The translations under genes were made by a program, and so were the position numbers. The notes below the pieces were generated by a model, which was not told the origin of the DNA, made no database searches, and saw only the letters and a list, made by a program, of their open reading frames with translations. From Anaerolineales bacterium UBA2395 (GTDB taxonomy: Bacteria > Chloroflexota > Anaerolineae > Anaerolineales > Villigracilaceae): a stretch of DNA of 64,000 nucleotides. Shown in pieces: positions 8,079-17,030 of this stretch (positions are counted from its first letter, which is position 1; every line of letters begins with the position of its first letter). Location of the stretch: positions 78,523 to 142,522 of the forward strand of contig DDSH01000014.1 of the NCBI GenBank assembly GCA_002343775.1, read 5' to 3'.

Positions 8079-10511
8079 TTATGCCTTGATCCTCTCGTTC
8101 TTCGGATCCCATAAGACATTCTGCACCACTTCCGCGCCGACCTGCTCGCCGAAGCATTCGATCTCCAGTTTCGTGCCGGGTTTGGCGTATTCCATTGGCA
8201 GGTAGGCGTACGCAATAGACTTGTTGACCGAATAGCCGAATCCACCCGCCGCCACCCAACCGACCGTCCTGCCGTCCAAGTGGATGGGTTCCTTGCCGAG
8301 CACGATGGTGCGGTCATCAGCGAGTGTGATGGTGCAAAGTTTGCGGGTGATCCCCTCCGCCTTCTGCTTGACCAACGCCTCTTTGCCGATGAAATCACCT
8401 TTATCCAGTTTCACCGCAAAACCGAGACCGGCTTCGTAGGGTGTGTAATCGGGCGAAATTTCGCCGCTCCAATAGCGGTAGCCTTTTTCGAGGCGCAGCG
8501 TGTCAATGGCTTTGTATCCGCCTGCCACCATGCCTTCGGGTTTGCCTGCTTCCCAGAGCGTATCCCAGAGCCGCAGACCGTACTCCATTGGGCAGTAAAA
8601 CTCCCAGCCCAGCTCCCCAACATAAGTCACGCGTGAAGCGAGAACGGGCACGTCGCCCACGTTGATGCGCTTGGAAGTCATATACGGGAAGCCCGCGTTC
8701 GAGACATCATCCGTTGTTACTTTTTCCAATATCTTGCGTGCCTTCGGTCCCCACATGCCGATACAGGCATAGTTCGAGCCGACATCTTCCATTGTGACAC
8801 TGCCGTCATCCGGCATTTGCAGCGAGAGCCACGACATATCGTGCTGACCGAACGCAGTGCCGGTGACGATGAAGAAGCGGTCTTCCGCGAGGCGGGTGAC
8901 GGTGAAATCGCATTCGATGCCGCCGCGTTTGTTGAGCGCCTGGGTGTAAACGAGATGTCCCACCGGCACATCGATCTGATTCGCGCAGGCGTTGTTGAGG
9001 AATTTCAACGCGCCGGGTCCGCGCACTTCGAATTTATTGAACGAAGTTTCATCGAAGAGACCAGCGTTCTCACGCGTCTGCAAGTGTTCGTAGCCGATGG
9101 CGCGGCTCCAGTTGTGACGTGCCCAGCCCTTCGGCTCGTGACCATGCGTGGCAAGTTCTTCGTATGGCTTGAACCAGTTCGGGCGTTCCCAGCCCATCTT
9201 CTCGCCGAAGTGACAGCCGAGGTCGCGCAGGCGGAAGTAAGTGGGGGAGGTGCGCACATTGCGGCGCGACATGCGTTCTTCGCCGGGGAAGTGGATGTCA
9301 TAATACTGGGTGTAGGTTTCGAACGTGCGCGCCACTGTGTAATCGAGGCTGTTGTAGTTCGGACCGAAGCGGCGCACATCGAGCCGCCACATATCCCACT
9401 CGGGGCTGCCATCGATGATCCACTCTGCCATCACTTTGCCGATGCCGCCCGCGCCCGCGAGACCGTGAGCGCAGAACGCACATGCCACCCAAAATCCCTT
9501 GACCGAGGTCGGACCAAGCAGAAATTCGCCGTCGGGCGTGAAGCCTTCGGGACCGTTGAGGAGCATTTTCACTTCGGCGTTTTCCACGGCGGGCACGCGG
9601 CGGATGGAATTTTCCATCAGCGGAGTGAAGCGATCCCAGTCTGGGTTGAGCAATTGATATTTGAAATCCTTTGGTATGCCGTTCAACCCAAACGTGGCAG
9701 GCTGGCGTTCGTAGCCGCCCGTCACCAACCCGCCGACCTCTTCGCGCCAATATACGAGCAGGTCGGGGTCGCGCAGGTTCGGGAATTTATTCGTCACGCC
9801 TTCGATGGGCTTTGTGAGGATGTACAGATGCGCCATTGGAATAACTGGCAGACTCAGCCCCACCATTTTGCCGATCTCGCGTCCCCACATGCCGGAAGCG
9901 TTTACCACGATCTCGGTCTTGATCGTCCCCTTGTCTGTGACCACTTCGTGTACACGTCCGTTCTTGAGATTGATGCCTGTAACGGTGGTGTAGAGCAAAA
10001 TTTGCGCGCCGCGATTCTTCGCGCCAATGGCAAGCGCGTTGGTCAGACCGGTCGGGTCGATGCTGCCATCATTGGGCGTGTATGCTGCGCCGACCACGCC
10101 TTTGATGTCCATCAGCGGGAACATATCCTGCGCTTCTTTCGCAGAGATCATTTCCATCGGCACACCGAAGGAACGCGCCATGCCCACGAGGCGGCGATTC
10201 TCTTCCATGCGCTCGAACGACGAAGCCAGGCGCAGACCGCCTACTTCGCGCCACGAAGTGTCTTGTCCCGTTTCGGCTTTGAGGCTGCGATACAGGTCGG
10301 TGCTGTAGTGCATCATGCGCGTCAAGTTTGCATCGGAGCGCATTTGCCCCACCAGCCCCGCCGAGTGCCATGTGGAGCCGGATGTCAGCTCGTGTTTTTC
10401 GACGATGACGACATCCTTCCACCCCATTTTTGTCAGGTGATACGCGATACTTGCCCCGCCCACACCGCCGCCGATGATGACCACTTGCGCTTGTGTTGGG
10501 AAAGCGGACAT
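8079..10511 (-). CDS. FAD-dependent dimethylglycine/sarcosine dehydrogenase-like protein (copy 1)
   Basis: 810 residues with the two-part layout of dimethylglycine and sarcosine dehydrogenases. An N-terminal DAO-type FAD domain has GGGVGGAS at about 14-21 and GSTWHSAG with His49, the position that carries covalent FAD in that family. A GcvT-like folate-binding half spans about 430-810. It probably oxidises an N-methyl group and passes the one-carbon unit to tetrahydrofolate. AAGGAG precedes the ATG. It begins a leftward operon with a choline-kinase-like gene, transaldolase and aldolase, and a paralogue of nearly equal length lies at 17031-19460. The exact amine is unknown. Confidence 0.85.
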   Translation of the reverse strand: MSAFPTQAQVVIIGGGVGGASIAYHLTKMGWKDVVIVEKHELTSGSTWHSAGLVGQMRSDANLTRMMHYSTDLYRSLKAETGQDTSWREVGGLRLASSFERMEENRRLVGMARSFGVPMEMISAKEAQDMFPLMDIKGVVGAAYTPNDGSIDPTGLTNALAIGAKNRGAQILLYTTVTGINLKNGRVHEVVTDKGTIKTEIVVNASGMWGREIGKMVGLSLPVIPMAHLYILTKPIEGVTNKFPNLRDPDLLVYWREEVGGLVTGGYERQPATFGLNGIPKDFKYQLLNPDWDRFTPLMENSIRRVPAVENAEVKMLLNGPEGFTPDGEFLLGPTSVKGFWVACAFCAHGLAGAGGIGKVMAEWIIDGSPEWDMWRLDVRRFGPNYNSLDYTVARTFETYTQYYDIHFPGEERMSRRNVRTSPTYFRLRDLGCHFGEKMGWERPNWFKPYEELATHGHEPKGWARHNWSRAIGYEHLQTRENAGLFDETSFNKFEVRGPGALKFLNNACANQIDVPVGHLVYTQALNKRGGIECDFTVTRLAEDRFFIVTGTAFGQHDMSWLSLQMPDDGSVTMEDVGSNYACIGMWGPKARKILEKVTTDDVSNAGFPYMTSKRINVGDVPVLASRVTYVGELGWEFYCPMEYGLRLWDTLWEAGKPEGMVAGGYKAIDTLRLEKGYRYWSGEISPDYTPYEAGLGFAVKLDKGDFIGKEALVKQKAEGITRKLCTITLADDRTIVLGKEPIHLDGRTVGWVAAGGFGYSVNKSIAYAYLPMEYAKPGTKLEIECFGEQVGAEVVQNVLWDPKNERIKA

Positions 10512-10530
10512 AAATTCTTCTCCTTAATTT

Positions 10531-10560
10531 CGGAGTCCAACAGCGGACTGTTGGACCTCC
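10531..10560. repeat. Imperfect palindrome upstream of flavoprotein gene
   Basis: GGAGTCCAACAG pairs with CTGTTGGACCTCC around a 4-base loop, with one bulge. It lies between the CBS-gene terminator and the flavoprotein ribosome site. Its layout and wording (GGAGTC...GGAC) resemble the palindrome found inside the megasynthase gene at 39665-39716, so the two may belong to one dispersed repeat family. Confidence 0.55.
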
Positions 10561-10582
10561 TGTATTGATGTGATATTCGAAA

Positions 10583-10613
10583 AAATTTAAAGGTATTGCC
10601 AAGCAATACCTTT
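10583..10613 (-). terminator. Intrinsic terminator after CBS gene
   Basis: A perfect 11-bp stem (10589-10599 with 10103-offset partner 10603-10613) has a 3-base loop and is followed on the minus strand by a T-rich run. It begins about 9 bases past the stop of the CBS-domain gene and separates it from the flavoprotein operon. Confidence 0.8.
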
Positions 10614-10621
10614 ATTGTCCA

Positions 10622-11434
10622 TTATCGTTTTTGCCAGACCGAATCGGGACGAGCCATTTCTGCCACAATGTCGAAAGATGAGATCACGCCGAGCGGGAAC
10701 GCATCCGGGTCTTCCTTATCCACAACTACCAATCGGTGATAATGATTCTGGATCATCTTGTCTGCGGCTTCGCGCAAGCTGGCGTGGATATCTATCGTTA
10801 GAGCAGGGTGCATGACATCACGGACGATCTTGCCTTCGAAATTGCCGTTCTGCACGTACTGGAGCAGGTCCCGCCCGCTGACTACGCCAAGTACTTTGCC
10901 TTTGGCGTCCACAACCAGCACCGAGCGCCATCCGGCGGAAGTCATTGCCCGCGCAGCAGAGGAGATCGGAGTTTTGCCGCGGCAGACCAGGATCGCATCC
11001 GACATGACATCGCCCACCGTGTCTCGCTTTAATTTCTCCTCCTCGGCGATGCTGGCAACGAAATCAGACAGTGAAATGATACCAACTGGTTTTCCATCCT
11101 CGGTTACGAGCAGGCGGCTGACCTGCTTTTCGATGAGGGTTCGTACGGCTTCCGAAAGCGGGAGGTTCGACTCGACAGAATCCACTGGTGTAGACATCAA
11201 CTCGGCGGCGGTTAACTTGCGCATTACGTTCAGACTCTCTGGATCGGAAGAAAGCCATTCACCTGCCAGCAGGTCAAAATCGGAGATGATACCAACGGCA
11301 CGCCCATCGCGGTCATTGACCACCAACGCATGGACGTGGTTGTTGTGGAGCATCACTGCCACCTGTCCCAGCGTGGCATCGGATTTACAAGTGATCAAGT
11401 TTGCGTGCATCAGGTCTTTGACAAGTTTCGCCAT
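10622..11434 (-). CDS. Four-CBS-domain protein
   Basis: 270-residue protein made almost entirely of four CBS domains, i.e. two Bateman modules. Each carries the typical DLM/DVM start and a GIISDFDLL, GIISLSDF, GVVSGRDLL or GVISSFDIV ending. Such proteins bind adenine nucleotides or other ligands and act as energy or ligand sensors. No catalytic domain is fused, so the partner must be separate. The ATG at 11434 has GGAG 6 bases upstream. The gene lies 10 bases after the nucleotidyltransferase-like gene, so the two are co-transcribed, and the nucleotidyltransferase-like protein is the obvious candidate partner. Confidence 0.85.
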   Translation of the reverse strand: MAKLVKDLMHANLITCKSDATLGQVAVMLHNNHVHALVVNDRDGRAVGIISDFDLLAGEWLSSDPESLNVMRKLTAAELMSTPVDSVESNLPLSEAVRTLIEKQVSRLLVTEDGKPVGIISLSDFVASIAEEEKLKRDTVGDVMSDAILVCRGKTPISSAARAMTSAGWRSVLVVDAKGKVLGVVSGRDLLQYVQNGNFEGKIVRDVMHPALTIDIHASLREAADKMIQNHYHRLVVVDKEDPDAFPLGVISSFDIVAEMARPDSVWQKR

Positions 11435-11444
11435 GAGTTCTCCT

Positions 11445-12233
11445 TTAGACTTCATCCACATCCTTGTACCACTTGACCCGGTCCCCGACGCGGTCGCGGA
11501 TGCGCCAGGCAAGCGGCTTGGGTTCATCGTTCAGTCTTTTGACAATTGCATCCACCTGGGTTTCGATTTGGGATTTTTGTTCAGGCGTGAGTTGCGGGTA
11601 GTGCTGCGCCAACTGCTTGACCTTTTCCAGGTTCATCGTCGTTGTTCGCCACAACCCCCAATCCACCGCGCATAGTTGTGCCGCCAGCGTGATGTTGATG
11701 GTTTCCTCGTCGATTTCGCCTAGCGGATGTTCCAGCAGCAGCATGATGGTATCGATGATGTCCTTCTCGTTGATCTGCACGATCTGCATCTTTTCCAGCA
11801 GCAGTTCCGTCAATGGAATGGTGGGAGAGTCCACTTCGAGGCGGTCTTTCCAGTAAATGGCATGACAGAAATCCAGCTTCTCGTAGAAAACATCCACATG
11901 CAGCCCCGTTCCCGGCTTGTCGAAGATCGCCCGTTCCCCTTCCGATGCGATGAACACTTCCCGGTTCTCCACATAGCCCATCCTGCCCATCATCTCGGAA
12001 ATCTGTTTGTTCTGGCGGCTGTATGCGCCAAAGTCAATGTCTGTGTAGGCACGTCCCATGGCGGCTTGCAAATAACCGAATTGCGGACAATGCATTTGAA
12101 AAGCCAGTGAACCGATCACCCTCATCAGGATGCCCGCATCGTCACTGGCTTTAAGAATCGCTCGCAACTCATTCTCAAACTTCTCGCGTTCAGATTGATC
12201 CTGCTGACCCATCCCAATGGAACTGTTTGTCAT
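11445..12233 (-). CDS. Nucleotidyltransferase-like protein
   Basis: 262 residues. The segment RVIGSLAFQMHCP, followed by RAYTDIDFGAYSR and later LHVDVFYE, resembles the GS...D-x-D plus third-Asp signature of minimal nucleotidyltransferase folds (the AbiEii/MNT-type group). The rest is helical. The ATG at 12233 is preceded by AGGAG. It is the first gene of the leftward unit and lies divergent from the DeoR regulator, sharing a 191-base intergenic region. Its substrate is unknown, and it may be inactive as an enzyme. It is co-transcribed with the CBS protein. Confidence 0.55.
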   Translation of the reverse strand: MTNSSIGMGQQDQSEREKFENELRAILKASDDAGILMRVIGSLAFQMHCPQFGYLQAAMGRAYTDIDFGAYSRQNKQISEMMGRMGYVENREVFIASEGERAIFDKPGTGLHVDVFYEKLDFCHAIYWKDRLEVDSPTIPLTELLLEKMQIVQINEKDIIDTIMLLLEHPLGEIDEETINITLAAQLCAVDWGLWRTTTMNLEKVKQLAQHYPQLTPEQKSQIETQVDAIVKRLNDEPKPLAWRIRDRVGDRVKWYKDVDEV

Positions 12234-12346
12234 GAAGAACTCCTGAAAAGATGAGGATGAGGCTTTCATGCCTTATAAAATGAAAAAAATCAAACTTATC
12301 GAAATTGTCAGGAACTAGCGATTATTATAATGAAAAATTCAAAATC

Positions 12347-12375
12347 TTGCAAATTTCATCAGATTCTTATATAAT
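12347..12375 (+). promoter_or_regulatory. Sigma70-type promoter of the DeoR gene
   Basis: TTGCAA at 12347-12352 and TATAAT at 12370-12375 are 17 bases apart. Transcription would start near 12382, about 43 bases before the chosen ATG. This rules out the in-frame ATG at 12374. The AT-rich DNA between 12240 and 12420 also serves the divergent gene and is a plausible DeoR operator region, but I cannot define an operator. Confidence 0.75.
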
Positions 12376-12424
12376 GCGCCATCAAAATGAACATTTTCCT
12401 TCATTCTCACACCGAGAACATTTG

Positions 12425-13219
12425 ATGAGCAAACCCCTCATTCCAGCTCAACGAAGAGAGAAAATTCAGGAATATCTGGCAATCCATCAGATCGCGCGTA
12501 CTGCGGATCTATGTGCCTTGCTGGATACCTCCGAAGCGACCGTACGCCGCGACCTCGAATGGCTGGAGCAAAAAGGGTTTTTGGAGCGCACACATGGGGG
12601 CGCCATCCTGGGTCATCGCATGATCCTTGAGCAGGAATACCAACAGCGGGCACAACACCATCCCGAAGAAAAAAAAGCCATCGGCGAGCTTGCCGCGTCT
12701 CTCATCGAAGAGGGTGATATCGTCTTTATCAACAGCGGCACGACCGCCACGCAAGTTCTACAGCATATCCGCAAGAACTCCAACATCACAGTCATCACGA
12801 ACAACGTCAGTGCAGTAATGGAACTCGGTGAGCCGGGATTCCACTACTTTTTGACCGGGGGCGAGTTCCAGGCGCGCTCCAACTCTCTGGCAGGGCGCTT
12901 CGCCATCGACAATTTGGGCTTGGTCTACGCCAATAAAACGATCCTCGGCGTGGATGGAATCTCCCTAAAGCACGGTTGCACCGTGCCGACCAACGCCGAA
13001 GCAGAAGTCGTCCGCAAGATGATCGAACGCACAAAAGGCTCCATCATCATCGCCGCAGACTACAGCAAATGGGGCGGTGTTTCGAACTTTCAGGTTGCCA
13101 CCATTGACGAGATCGACAAACTCATAACCGACAGCCGTATTGGAGAGTCTGCGCGGGACTCTCTCGCACAGCATGCCGTCGAATGCCTGATCGCCTCCCC
13201 CGTGCCATCCTTAAACTGA
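12425..13219 (+). CDS. DeoR-family transcriptional regulator
   Basis: 264 residues, normal DeoR length. The N-terminal winged helix-turn-helix shows RREKIQEYL, then EATVRRDLEWLEQKGFLERTHGGA, the family signature. The C-terminal DeoRC domain resembles sugar-phosphate isomerases, with NSGTTATQ as the ligand-binding loop and a following ITNN motif. Regulators of this family sense phosphorylated sugars and usually control adjacent catabolic operons. It sits between the leftward and rightward kinase/flavoprotein modules, so it is the likely controller of both. The start is set by the upstream promoter; the ribosome site (GAG) is weak. Confidence 0.87.
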   Translation: MSKPLIPAQRREKIQEYLAIHQIARTADLCALLDTSEATVRRDLEWLEQKGFLERTHGGAILGHRMILEQEYQQRAQHHPEEKKAIGELAASLIEEGDIVFINSGTTATQVLQHIRKNSNITVITNNVSAVMELGEPGFHYFLTGGEFQARSNSLAGRFAIDNLGLVYANKTILGVDGISLKHGCTVPTNAEAEVVRKMIERTKGSIIIAADYSKWGGVSNFQVATIDEIDKLITDSRIGESARDSLAQHAVECLIASPVPSLN

Positions 13220-13252
13220 CCAGAGCCGGTCAGGATTCAAACAGGAGACCCC

Positions 13253-14251
13253 ATGTCCTTCCTCTTCTCAAAAAAGCCGAAAAAGAATCCGACCCGCCTG
13301 TTCTTTGCCACCGACTTGCACGGTTCCGAGCGTACCTTCCGCAAGTTCATCAATGCCGGGAAATTCTATGATGTCAACGTGATCGTAATGGGCGGGGATA
13401 TTCAAGGCAAGTTGATGATTCCCATCATCAAGGAATCGAACGGGCGTCACCGCGCAACGGTACAAGGACGGACAGAACAACTCGCCACAGAAGAGGAACT
13501 CAAAGCCCTGATGGGCAAACTCGATATTCTGGGCTTTTACTACAGGGTCATGGAAGAGGATGAATTCCGCGCCTTGCAGGCAGACCCAAAATCTGTGGAG
13601 AGTTTATTCAACGAACTCGCAAAACAGAAATTGATGAATTGGGTGAATCTGGCAGAGGAACGCCTGAACGGTACGGGCATCAAATGCTTCGTCACCGGCG
13701 GCAACGACGATGAGTGGGATGTGTTAAATGTTATGAAGAGCCAGCCCACCCAGTCTTTTTTTGCCTGCGAGAATGAAATGGTTCATATCGATGATGACCA
13801 TACCATGATCTCCATTGGGATCAGCACGCCCACGCCGTGGAAAACTCCGCGTGAGACCACCGAAGAGGAACTCGGCAAAATGATCGAGGAGATGGCATTG
13901 AAAGTGCCGGATATGCAAAAAGCCATCTTCAACTTCCATGATCCCCCAAAAGATTCCACACTGGATACCTGCCCGATGCTGGACTGGGATAAAGACCCGC
14001 CTGAACAAATCATCAGCGGAGGTCAACCTGTGATGCATGGAGCCGGCAGCGTCGCAGTCCGCGAAGCGATCGAAAAGTTCAAACCGATGCTTGGGCTGCA
14101 CGGTCATATTCACGAGTCGCAGTCTGTGGCAAAGATCGGGCGGACGACCTGCGTCAATCCCGGCAGCGAGTACGCGGAGGGAATTCTACGAGGTTGTTTG
14201 GTAACGTTCGTAGACGGCGAGGTGCAGGGTTATCAGATGACCAGTGGATGA
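13253..14251 (+). CDS. Calcineurin-like metallophosphoesterase
   Basis: 332 residues. Metal-ligand motifs appear in order: DLHG (DxH), GGDI, GGNDDEW (the GNH position reads GND), FHDPP, and the terminal GLHGHIHE (GHxH). These fit the binuclear metallophosphoesterase fold. Target bonds could be phosphomonoesters or diesters. GGAG lies 8 bases upstream of the ATG. It follows the DeoR gene by 33 bases and is probably co-transcribed with it. Its presence among kinases and sugar-phosphate enzymes suggests dephosphorylation of a pathway intermediate, but that is inference. Confidence 0.8.
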   Translation: MSFLFSKKPKKNPTRLFFATDLHGSERTFRKFINAGKFYDVNVIVMGGDIQGKLMIPIIKESNGRHRATVQGRTEQLATEEELKALMGKLDILGFYYRVMEEDEFRALQADPKSVESLFNELAKQKLMNWVNLAEERLNGTGIKCFVTGGNDDEWDVLNVMKSQPTQSFFACENEMVHIDDDHTMISIGISTPTPWKTPRETTEEELGKMIEEMALKVPDMQKAIFNFHDPPKDSTLDTCPMLDWDKDPPEQIISGGQPVMHGAGSVAVREAIEKFKPMLGLHGHIHESQSVAKIGRTTCVNPGSEYAEGILRGCLVTFVDGEVQGYQMTSG

Positions 14252-14381
14252 CGCGCAGGATTATTGCGCAAAGGAGGTGGCTTAGAAGACGGAACCGTGT
14301 GTTTGTTCGACAAGGGGATTGGGCGCAAGCCCGCGCTGTGAATTCAAGTCTGTGTTCGATTTCTCGACCAAAGGAGAAGGA

Positions 14382-16010
14382 ATGGCTACAGCAACAGCAA
14401 AACCAGAAGTCTTCACCCGTAAAGCCTCGGGGCTTGTACGTGTGATGTCCCCGTTTTCCGCCTTCGTCTACAACATTCTGACGATGGGCTTGATCTTTCC
14501 CTGGACGTATCTCTGGGCGCCTGGTGCGCTGCCCGGCGGTAAACTCGTCTGGGGAATTTTGCTTGCGATGGTGATCGAAATTCCCATTGCATTGGTCTAT
14601 GTATGGTTGTCCACTGCGCTGCCGCGCTCAGGTGGAGACTATGTCTTCCAAAGCCGAGTGTTTGGCGGTGGCGTGGCATTCACGGTTGTAATGTCCGGTT
14701 ATGTGATCTGGATTTTGCAATGGGTGGCGTTATCAGGCTGGCTGCTTTCATATCTTGGATTTGCGCCGCTCTTCCTCGGGCTCGGAGCGACTCTGGGGAA
14801 CGCGGCTTTATCCAATCTGGGGATCTGGTTCACCGGTTCGACCGGCATCATCATCACCAGTATTCTCAACGCATTGGTTTCCATGATGATCCTCACAAGC
14901 GGATTCAAGAACTACGTGCGCTTCCAGAACGTGATGATCGGCGGCACGCTGCTTGCCTTCGTCACCATGCTGGTGGTGCTCTTCACAGGGAATCCCACAT
15001 CCTCCGTGGCGCGGCTTGATGCATTTGCGCTTGCCATCAGCGGGGTGGAGAATTTCGTGCAGACTGCGCGCGACGCCACCGTCGCTGCCGGCGTGGATTT
15101 GAATCCCCCGTTCAGCCTCGTTGCCACCTTGCTGGTCGCGCCCATCGCCTGGACTTCGCTCCAGTGGGCAACCTACTCTGCCCAGCAAAACGGTGAGATC
15201 AAGAATGCGCGTTCGTTCCAGAGCCAGCTGTTCATTATTGTCGGCTCATTGATCTTTACGGGCATTCTGCTTGCCGTCCTTGCCGCCGGGCTGGAGAAGG
15301 CTGTCGGCACCGAATTCCTCTACATTGCCGGCGCGGGGTATTGGTCTGGTGTTGGCGAAGCGACTGTTGCCGGGTTCTGGTTGTGGCCCAACATCATCGC
15401 CGTTGCGTTGACCGGCAGTCCGCTGGTCGTCATTATCATCGGCTTGGGTTACATTCTCAACTCGCATCAGATCGTACACAACTGCTACATCGGCATGACG
15501 CGCGTCATGGTCGCCATGTCGCTCGACCGTTTGCTGCCCGAATGGCTGAGCAAAGTGGATGAAAAGCGCCATACCCCGGTCAACGCGCATTTGGCGTATT
15601 TCCTCGCCAGTATTCCTGTCATCCTGCTTTACAACCTGTATCCCGGCTGGGTCGGTTTGACATTGGGTGTAACCTTTGCTTGCGGTTATGTCTTTGTAAT
15701 TACCTGCCTTGCGGGCGCGCTGCTCCCGTACCGTGCCAAAGATGTGTACGAATCCTCCCCCGGCGCGCAGTACAAAGTCGGCGGCATTCCGCTCGTTACC
15801 ATCCTTGGCGGGGTCGGGTTCGTCCTCGGCACTGCCATGCTCATCATGTTCATGTTCGATGCGCGTCTTGGGCTGACCAGCACACTTGCATATTCGGTGG
15901 TCTTTGGCGTACTTGCCGTTTCGGCGGTCTGGTATTTCATTGCCAGGAACATGCAGAAATCCAAGGGCATCAACGTGGATTACGCTTTCAAGGAAATTCC
16001 GCCCGAATAG
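14382..16010 (+). CDS. APC-family amino-acid/amine permease
   Basis: 542-residue integral membrane protein with about 12 hydrophobic segments and the N-terminal Gly-rich pattern of the amino acid-polyamine-organocation family (SPFSAFVYNIL, then PRSGGDYVFQSR). The ATG at 14382 follows AAAGGAGAAGGA. A hairpin terminator or attenuator follows the stop, then the kinase copy 2 and flavoprotein copy 2 genes. Context suggests it imports the amino compound these enzymes process. APC members use ion gradients and carry amino acids, amines or betaines; specificity cannot be read from sequence. Confidence 0.85.
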   Translation: MATATAKPEVFTRKASGLVRVMSPFSAFVYNILTMGLIFPWTYLWAPGALPGGKLVWGILLAMVIEIPIALVYVWLSTALPRSGGDYVFQSRVFGGGVAFTVVMSGYVIWILQWVALSGWLLSYLGFAPLFLGLGATLGNAALSNLGIWFTGSTGIIITSILNALVSMMILTSGFKNYVRFQNVMIGGTLLAFVTMLVVLFTGNPTSSVARLDAFALAISGVENFVQTARDATVAAGVDLNPPFSLVATLLVAPIAWTSLQWATYSAQQNGEIKNARSFQSQLFIIVGSLIFTGILLAVLAAGLEKAVGTEFLYIAGAGYWSGVGEATVAGFWLWPNIIAVALTGSPLVVIIIGLGYILNSHQIVHNCYIGMTRVMVAMSLDRLLPEWLSKVDEKRHTPVNAHLAYFLASIPVILLYNLYPGWVGLTLGVTFACGYVFVITCLAGALLPYRAKDVYESSPGAQYKVGGIPLVTILGGVGFVLGTAMLIMFMFDARLGLTSTLAYSVVFGVLAVSAVWYFIARNMQKSKGINVDYAFKEIPPE

Positions 16011-16026
16011 TTTCCCTCTTCCGCAC

Positions 16027-16070
16027 GTTGCAGGTCACGCCAAGTGCGCGACCTGCAACTCTTTATTTGT
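16027..16070 (+). terminator. Terminator/attenuator between permease and kinase genes
   Basis: A 10-bp stem (16027-16036 with 16050-16059) with a 13-base loop is followed by tctttatttgt. The T-run is broken, so partial read-through to the kinase 13 bases further on is likely. Confidence 0.65.
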
Positions 16071-16082
16071 ATAGGAGTAAGA

Positions 16083-16982
16083 ATGGCTGTCATAGAAGAT
16101 GTGGTCGCGAAGATCGAAGACTGGCAGGGCAGGGAAGTTTCCATTCAGCCGCTTTCGGGCGGTTTGACCAACACCAACTACAAGGTGGAGGTGGATGGTA
16201 CGCCGCATTTTGTACGCGTGCCGGGCGAAAGCACCGAATTACTCGCCATTGACCGGAACAACGAATATCACAACACCCATGCCGCAAGCAAGGCGGGGGT
16301 GGCGCCGAAGATATTACATCATCTTCCAGAGCATGATGTAATGGTGATCGAATTTCTGGATGGCACGACCATGTCGAAGGGTACGTTGAACGGGATGGGA
16401 ATGCCGACCCGCATGGCTCAAGCCATCAAGACATTGCATGCCGGTCCGCGCTTCTACTCGGACTTCAACATGTTCCGCCTCACAGAGTATTATCTACGCC
16501 TGTGCCGCGAGCGCGATATCAAGATCCCCGCTGGGTACAACGAGCGCATGGAGACGGTAAAACGCATCGAAGGCGCAATGGAGGCAAAGCCGCTGTCAAC
16601 CGTTCCCTGCAACAATGACCTGCTGGCAGAGAATTACATCGACGATGGCAAACAATTATGGCTGATCGACTACGAATACAGCGGTAACAACGACCCGACC
16701 TTTGAGTTGGGCAATTCCTGCCAGGAAATGCAATTCAACGACGAGCAGATCGTCGAGGTTTGCAAGGCGTATTTTGGCGAAGCAACGGCAGACAAGATCG
16801 CGCGCATGAAATTGAACATGATCATGTCGGATGTGGGCTGGGGGTTGTGGGCGGCGATTCAGGCGAATATCTCCAGCATTGATTTCGATTTCTGGGGTTG
16901 GGCAATCGAGCGCTGGGGCAGGGCAGAGGAGAAAATGGATTCAAAGGATTTTAGAGTTTGGTTGGATCAAGTCAAAATGTAA
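16083..16982 (+). CDS. Choline/ethanolamine-kinase-like phosphotransferase (copy 2)
   Basis: 299 residues, paralogue of the protein at 7056-7979. The N-lobe loop is GGLTNTNYKV and the metal Asp lies in LIDYEYSG. Brenner's motif reads CNNDLLAEN: the catalytic Asp and Asn remain but the first His is Asn. Some kinase-fold enzymes tolerate this; activity here is unproven. The ATG at 16083 has GGAG upstream. It lies 48 bases before flavoprotein copy 2, with a hairpin between. Relative to copy 1, the left-to-right gene order is the same but the strand is opposite. Confidence 0.78.
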   Translation: MAVIEDVVAKIEDWQGREVSIQPLSGGLTNTNYKVEVDGTPHFVRVPGESTELLAIDRNNEYHNTHAASKAGVAPKILHHLPEHDVMVIEFLDGTTMSKGTLNGMGMPTRMAQAIKTLHAGPRFYSDFNMFRLTEYYLRLCRERDIKIPAGYNERMETVKRIEGAMEAKPLSTVPCNNDLLAENYIDDGKQLWLIDYEYSGNNDPTFELGNSCQEMQFNDEQIVEVCKAYFGEATADKIARMKLNMIMSDVGWGLWAAIQANISSIDFDFWGWAIERWGRAEEKMDSKDFRVWLDQVKM

Positions 16983-16987
16983 ATTGT

Positions 16988-17008
16988 CAGCATGGCGACC
17001 CCATGCTG
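16988..17008. repeat. Small hairpin between kinase and flavoprotein genes (copy 2)
   Basis: An 8-bp stem, CAGCATGG with CCATGCTG, with a 5-base loop begins just after the kinase stop. It has no T-run. It may stabilise or process the operon mRNA. Confidence 0.5.
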
Positions 17009-17030
17009 TTGAAAATTGGATGGAGTGATC

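Noticed and set aside
8817..10568. 583-codon open frame on the + strand
   Set aside because: Antisense to the flavoprotein gene, which has FAD and GcvT motifs. The long frame follows from the codon bias of the real gene.
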